In this document: piece by piece, positions 14,864 to 17,361 of the stretch | Position numbering within the stretch: the first letter of the stretch is position 1 | How the letters are laid out: the number at the start of each line of letters is the position of its first letter | From: Gp7-AA6 sp038327245 | GTDB lineage: Bacteria; Acidobacteriota; Thermoanaerobaculia; UBA5066; Gp7-AA6 | Assembly (NCBI GenBank): GCA_038327245.1 | Contig: JBBQKV010000052.1 | Location: 1 to 17,361, forward strand | Direction: 5' to 3' | DNA length: 17,361 nt | Notes under the pieces: model-generated | Told to the model about the DNA's origin: nothing | Seen by the model: only the letters and a program-made list of their open reading frames with translations | The model's database searches: none | Made by a program: the position numbers and the translations under genes

Positions 14864-14869
14864 ATTCTA
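14864..14869 (-). promoter_or_regulatory. Putative -10 box (TAGAAT) of the 103-residue gene
   Basis: On the minus strand TAGAAT lies 23 bases before the ATG at 14840. GAGACA (14888-14893), 18 bases upstream, is a weak -35 candidate. The first three bases are also the TAG stop of the upstream remnant. Confidence 0.35.
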
Positions 14870-15156
14870 TTGCTCCCGCCGGCGCCGTGTCTCCAGGACC
14901 GAGTCGAGCGAGAAGCGATCCTCCTCCCGCGGAAGGAGGAGCACGAATAAAAGCAGCGCCAGACGGGGGATGACGTGCGTGTAGAACTCGTGGAGCGGCT
15001 CTTTCAGCAGGTGCCCGAAGGTCACGACGAGCAACACCGACCCGAGTGCGACCAGGCGGGCAGAAAAGTGTCCGCGTAAGGATCGACGAAGTACCGTTGC
15101 GCGTGGCCGATGGGGGTCAGCTCGAAAACCTTCCAGAAGCCGGCCGCGCTTGCATG
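14867..15156 (-). pseudogene. Frameshifted small membrane-protein remnant
   Basis: This 346-base gap (14841-15186) is not empty. On the minus strand one frame (about 15156 to 15065) reads GFWKVFELTPIGHAQRYF, then VDPYADTF, and soon stops at 15022-15024. A second frame (from about 15065) continues sensibly as ARLVALGSVLLVVTFGHLL, then KEPLHEFYTHVIPRLALLL and FVLLLPREEDRF, and stops at 14867-14869. The switch is near a run of four As (15064-15067), where restoring one base would join the two into a protein of about 95-100 residues with two membrane helices. No ATG, GTG or TTG start is visible for the first part, so the 5' end may also be lost. It could be a decayed gene or a sequencing/assembly error. 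Family not recognised. Confidence 0.5.
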
Positions 15157-15186
15157 GTTTCGTCCGGGCGGAATCCTAGCCGCAGC

Positions 15187-17301
15187 TCAGACCCGGACGT
15201 TGGCGTCGGACGCCAGGACCAGGACGTGATCCCGCTCCTCCCGGTGGGCGCGAGCCGCCGCGAGCGCCGCGGGGCCGCGATCCCGCCACCAGGCCCGCGC
15301 GTCCTCGCGGGTCCACGGCGCGTCCCCGCACGCTTCGAGCATCGTCTCCAGCGCCTCCGCGGAGCCCGGCCGGTCGTCCCGCCGGAAGGCCAGGCAACGG
15401 CCGATCGTCTCGTCGAGCGAGGCGGAGATCGCGTACCGCGCGGCCGCCGGGAGAGGGGGCGGTGGTCCCTGTCGTTCCATCCGGAAGACCTCGATCGCGG
15501 TGCGGCCTGGAAACGGAGACTTGCCCGTCAGCAGGAAATACCCGACGGCGCCGAGCGCGAAGACGTCGGCGCGCGCGTCGACGTGCACCGGATCGCTCAT
15601 CCCCTCGGGCGCCATGTACAGAGGCGTTCCGAGCAGCGAGCCGTCCTGCGAGAGCGCGGCGTCGCCCGAGTGCGCCGCCCCGGCGCCGTCCGGAGCCGTT
15701 GCGCCCTCCAGCGTCGCGAGGTCCTTGACGAGGCCGAAGTCGAGAACCTTCAGGAAGTCGGGTATGCCGCCGTAGACGCAGACCATCAGGTTCGCCGGCT
15801 TGATGTCGCGATGGATGAGGCCCGCGGCGTGCGCTTCGGTGAGGGCGCCGCACGCCTGCCGCAGCAGGTGGACCACACGCGCCGGCGGCAGCGGTCCCTC
15901 GAGCAGGACGAGCTGGTGCAGGTTGATGCCGTGCAGAAGCTCCATCGCGTAGTAGAAGACGCCGTCGGCCGTGCGGCCGTAGTCGTAGATCGCGATCGTG
16001 CTCGGGTGCGTCAGGCCCGCAGTCAGCTGGACCTCCCGCTCGAACCGCGCGAGCGCGCGCTCCCCGGCTGTCCCGGGCGCAAGCAGCTTGACCGCGGTCG
16101 GCCGCCGGAGGAGAGCGTGGCGCGCCTCCCAGACCACGCCCATCGCGCCGTGGCCGAGGCGGGCGATCAGGCGGTAGGGGCCGACCTTCTCCACCTGGCG
16201 GCGGAGCCGCGTGATCGTCCGCAGAGAGGTCAGCGTCGCGAAACCGAGAAGCGCGGCAACGAGGCCGGCCAAGGCGATTCCGATCGCGCCGCGCTTCGGG
16301 GGGAGGAACGCGCCGGGAAGCGCGAAGACCGAGAGGGTCCAGCGCTTGTCGGCAAATTCGACCGGAAAGTCGAGCTGGAAACCGGACCGCCGCGGCAGGG
16401 CTGCCGCCCCGGCCGGCCGTTCCGCCAGGGGGCGTTTCGCGGGCGCACCCGGGTCCCGCAGAACGAGACCCAGGCCGGACGCATCCACTGCGGCGGCGGC
16501 GTTGCCGACCAGCGGAGCCGCCCGGAATATCGCCATCGCGAAACCGGTGAGCGCCGCGCGACGGGCCGCGTCCGACGCGGGGTCGCCGCCCCGGTAGATC
16601 GGCGCGTACATGGCCACCACCGGCGAGGCGTCGCGGTTGCCGGCGTCCTCGAGCAACTCGAAGGGTTGGGACGCCGCGATCGCTCCGGAGTCACGGGCTC
16701 TTTCGGCGGTGGACCAGCGGAGCGGATCGGCGGCGACGTCGAAGCCGAGAGCCAGAGAGCTCGGCGGCTCCATGAAGTGGATCGGGACGTAGAAATCGCG
16801 GCGGCCGGCGGCTCGCTGCTTTCCGTCCGCGAGCTCCCAGAAGCGGTAGTCCGAAAGGCCGGCGGCGCGCGCTTCCGACTCGTAGGCGTCCCGCTCGGAC
16901 TCGCGGACGACCGGAAGCCACTCGAAAGCGTAGACGAGTCGATGGCGGGTCAGGATCGGTCCCGCCAGCAGGTGGAACTGCCGCCGGGTCGTGCCGCTCA
17001 CCGCCTCGAGGAAGCGCGACAGCGAGGTGAGGTCTTCCTGCGGCAGTCGCAGCCCCTCGCCGACCGACGCCTGGAGGCGCTGCGCGCGCTCGGTGAAGGC
17101 GAGGTGCGTAGCGGCCTGCGCTCGCGCGAACAGGTAGGCGCCGAGCCCGAGCGACAACGCCGCCAGCACGCTCGCGATGAGGACGTCCGTGCCGTGGATC
17201 GACGCGCGCCACGACGAGAGAGCGGACCGCAGGCGCCGTCCCGTGAACCGACTCGATTCCGGGCCGGAGCGGTGGCCAGCCGTGCCTGAGCCGCCCGTCA
17301 C
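15187..17301 (-). CDS. Receptor Ser/Thr protein kinase with periplasmic CHASE sensor domain
   Basis: The product has 704 residues. TM1 is about 38-58. An extracellular CHASE-type sensor follows (about 85-262), with VYAFEWLPVVRESERDAYES, YVPIHFMEP and LALGFDVAADPLRWSTAERA typical of the family. TM2 is about 337-357. The C-terminal kinase domain spans about 375-650: GHGAMGVV (383-390), Lys405 in TAVKLL, HRDIKPAN (497-504), DFG (521-523) and MAPE (563-566), so it should be active. CHASE domains sense small ligands and usually sit in front of histidine kinases, cyclases or GGDEF domains; a Hanks kinase output is less common. The order is sensor then kinase, the reverse of kinases 1 and 2. The GTG start at 17299-17301 is the best candidate: no in-frame ATG lies nearby and the frame stays open to the window edge. 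It lies in the loop of a hairpin. Confidence 0.9.
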   Translation of the reverse strand: MTGGSGTAGHRSGPESSRFTGRRLRSALSSWRASIHGTDVLIASVLAALSLGLGAYLFARAQAATHLAFTERAQRLQASVGEGLRLPQEDLTSLSRFLEAVSGTTRRQFHLLAGPILTRHRLVYAFEWLPVVRESERDAYESEARAAGLSDYRFWELADGKQRAAGRRDFYVPIHFMEPPSSLALGFDVAADPLRWSTAERARDSGAIAASQPFELLEDAGNRDASPVVAMYAPIYRGGDPASDAARRAALTGFAMAIFRAAPLVGNAAAAVDASGLGLVLRDPGAPAKRPLAERPAGAAALPRRSGFQLDFPVEFADKRWTLSVFALPGAFLPPKRGAIGIALAGLVAALLGFATLTSLRTITRLRRQVEKVGPYRLIARLGHGAMGVVWEARHALLRRPTAVKLLAPGTAGERALARFEREVQLTAGLTHPSTIAIYDYGRTADGVFYYAMELLHGINLHQLVLLEGPLPPARVVHLLRQACGALTEAHAAGLIHRDIKPANLMVCVYGGIPDFLKVLDFGLVKDLATLEGATAPDGAGAAHSGDAALSQDGSLLGTPLYMAPEGMSDPVHVDARADVFALGAVGYFLLTGKSPFPGRTAIEVFRMERQGPPPPLPAAARYAISASLDETIGRCLAFRRDDRPGSAEALETMLEACGDAPWTREDARAWWRDRGPAALAAARAHREERDHVLVLASDANVRV

Positions 17302-17308
17302 AGGGCGG
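17291..17308. promoter_or_regulatory. Hairpin enclosing the GTG start of the CHASE kinase
   Basis: CCGCCC (17291-17296) pairs perfectly with GGGCGG (17303-17308) around a six-base loop. In the minus-strand message the GUG start codon (17301-17299) falls in this loop. No Shine-Dalgarno sequence is visible. It may limit initiation, or the real start may lie elsewhere. Confidence 0.35.
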
Positions 17309-17312
17309 ATTA

Positions 17313-17361
17313 TGGGGTCAGGTCTCCACTTGCCACTTCGCTCCGCGAAGAGACTCCAAAA
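17313..17361. repeat. Probable edge of a REP/RAYT-type repeat
   Basis: TGGGGTCAGGTCT (17313-17325) resembles the sequence often found at the borders of REP-associated tyrosine transposase (Y1/IS200-like) elements. It is followed by a perfect small hairpin, CTTCGC-TCC-GCGAAG (17336-17350). The window ends before any transposase could be seen. The resemblance is from memory and not checked against a database. Confidence 0.38.

Noticed and set aside
1..17361. CRISPR array, phage structural genes, toxin-antitoxin or defence system
   Set aside because: No regularly spaced repeats, no phage proteins and no recognised toxin, nuclease or restriction domains were seen on either strand.

Overview
The window is GC-rich and dense with genes. 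It encodes three membrane-anchored Ser/Thr kinases of the Hanks type, with PD40-propeller, TolB-N/TPR and CHASE sensor parts. It also encodes a large BNR/Asp-box (sortilin-like) secreted protein, PQQ-like and cupin secreted proteins, and standard housekeeping genes. This mix, together with the GC content, suggests a soil or sediment member of the Acidobacteriota. That assignment is an inference from gene content; there is no rRNA or marker tree here to confirm it.

Layout. (1) 1-668: the end of a DinB-family gene overlaps a small secreted molybdopterin-domain protein. (2) 692-924: a terminator and promoter, then tRNA-His(GTG) and tRNA-Arg(CCG). (3) 925-6555: two back-to-back units of about 2.8 kb, each holding exactly one receptor-type Ser/Thr kinase gene. 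The units are separated and closed by decayed direct copies of the 3' half of the tRNA-Arg gene (3723-3762 and 6509-6555). (4) 6556-7632: a minus-strand pair, an ABM-like small protein followed by a secreted cupin, with a palindromic operator-like site upstream. (5) 7633-8923: two divergently transcribed secreted proteins of unclear role. (6) 8933-9760: proC, which converges on and overlaps by 4 bases an MFS transporter (9757-11028). The transporter lies directly behind the BNR-repeat protein (11030-14455). (7) 14529-15156: a small unknown gene and a frameshifted small membrane-protein remnant. (8) 15187-17301: a CHASE-domain Ser/Thr kinase. (9) 17313-17361: the probable edge of a REP/RAYT-like repeat.

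The most striking structure is at 847-6555. The three tRNA-Arg 3' ends in direct orientation look like attL/att/attR scars of two successive site-specific integrations into one tRNA gene. The copy nearest the tRNA is the better preserved (37/40 identities) and the distal copy is more decayed (40/47). Each integrated unit carries a single kinase gene and no recombinase. The two kinases share the same N-terminal catalytic module but have entirely different C-terminal sensor modules. This suggests tiny, recombinase-less signalling cassettes that pile up at a tRNA gene. The repeats are seen directly in the sequence; the mobility model is inference.
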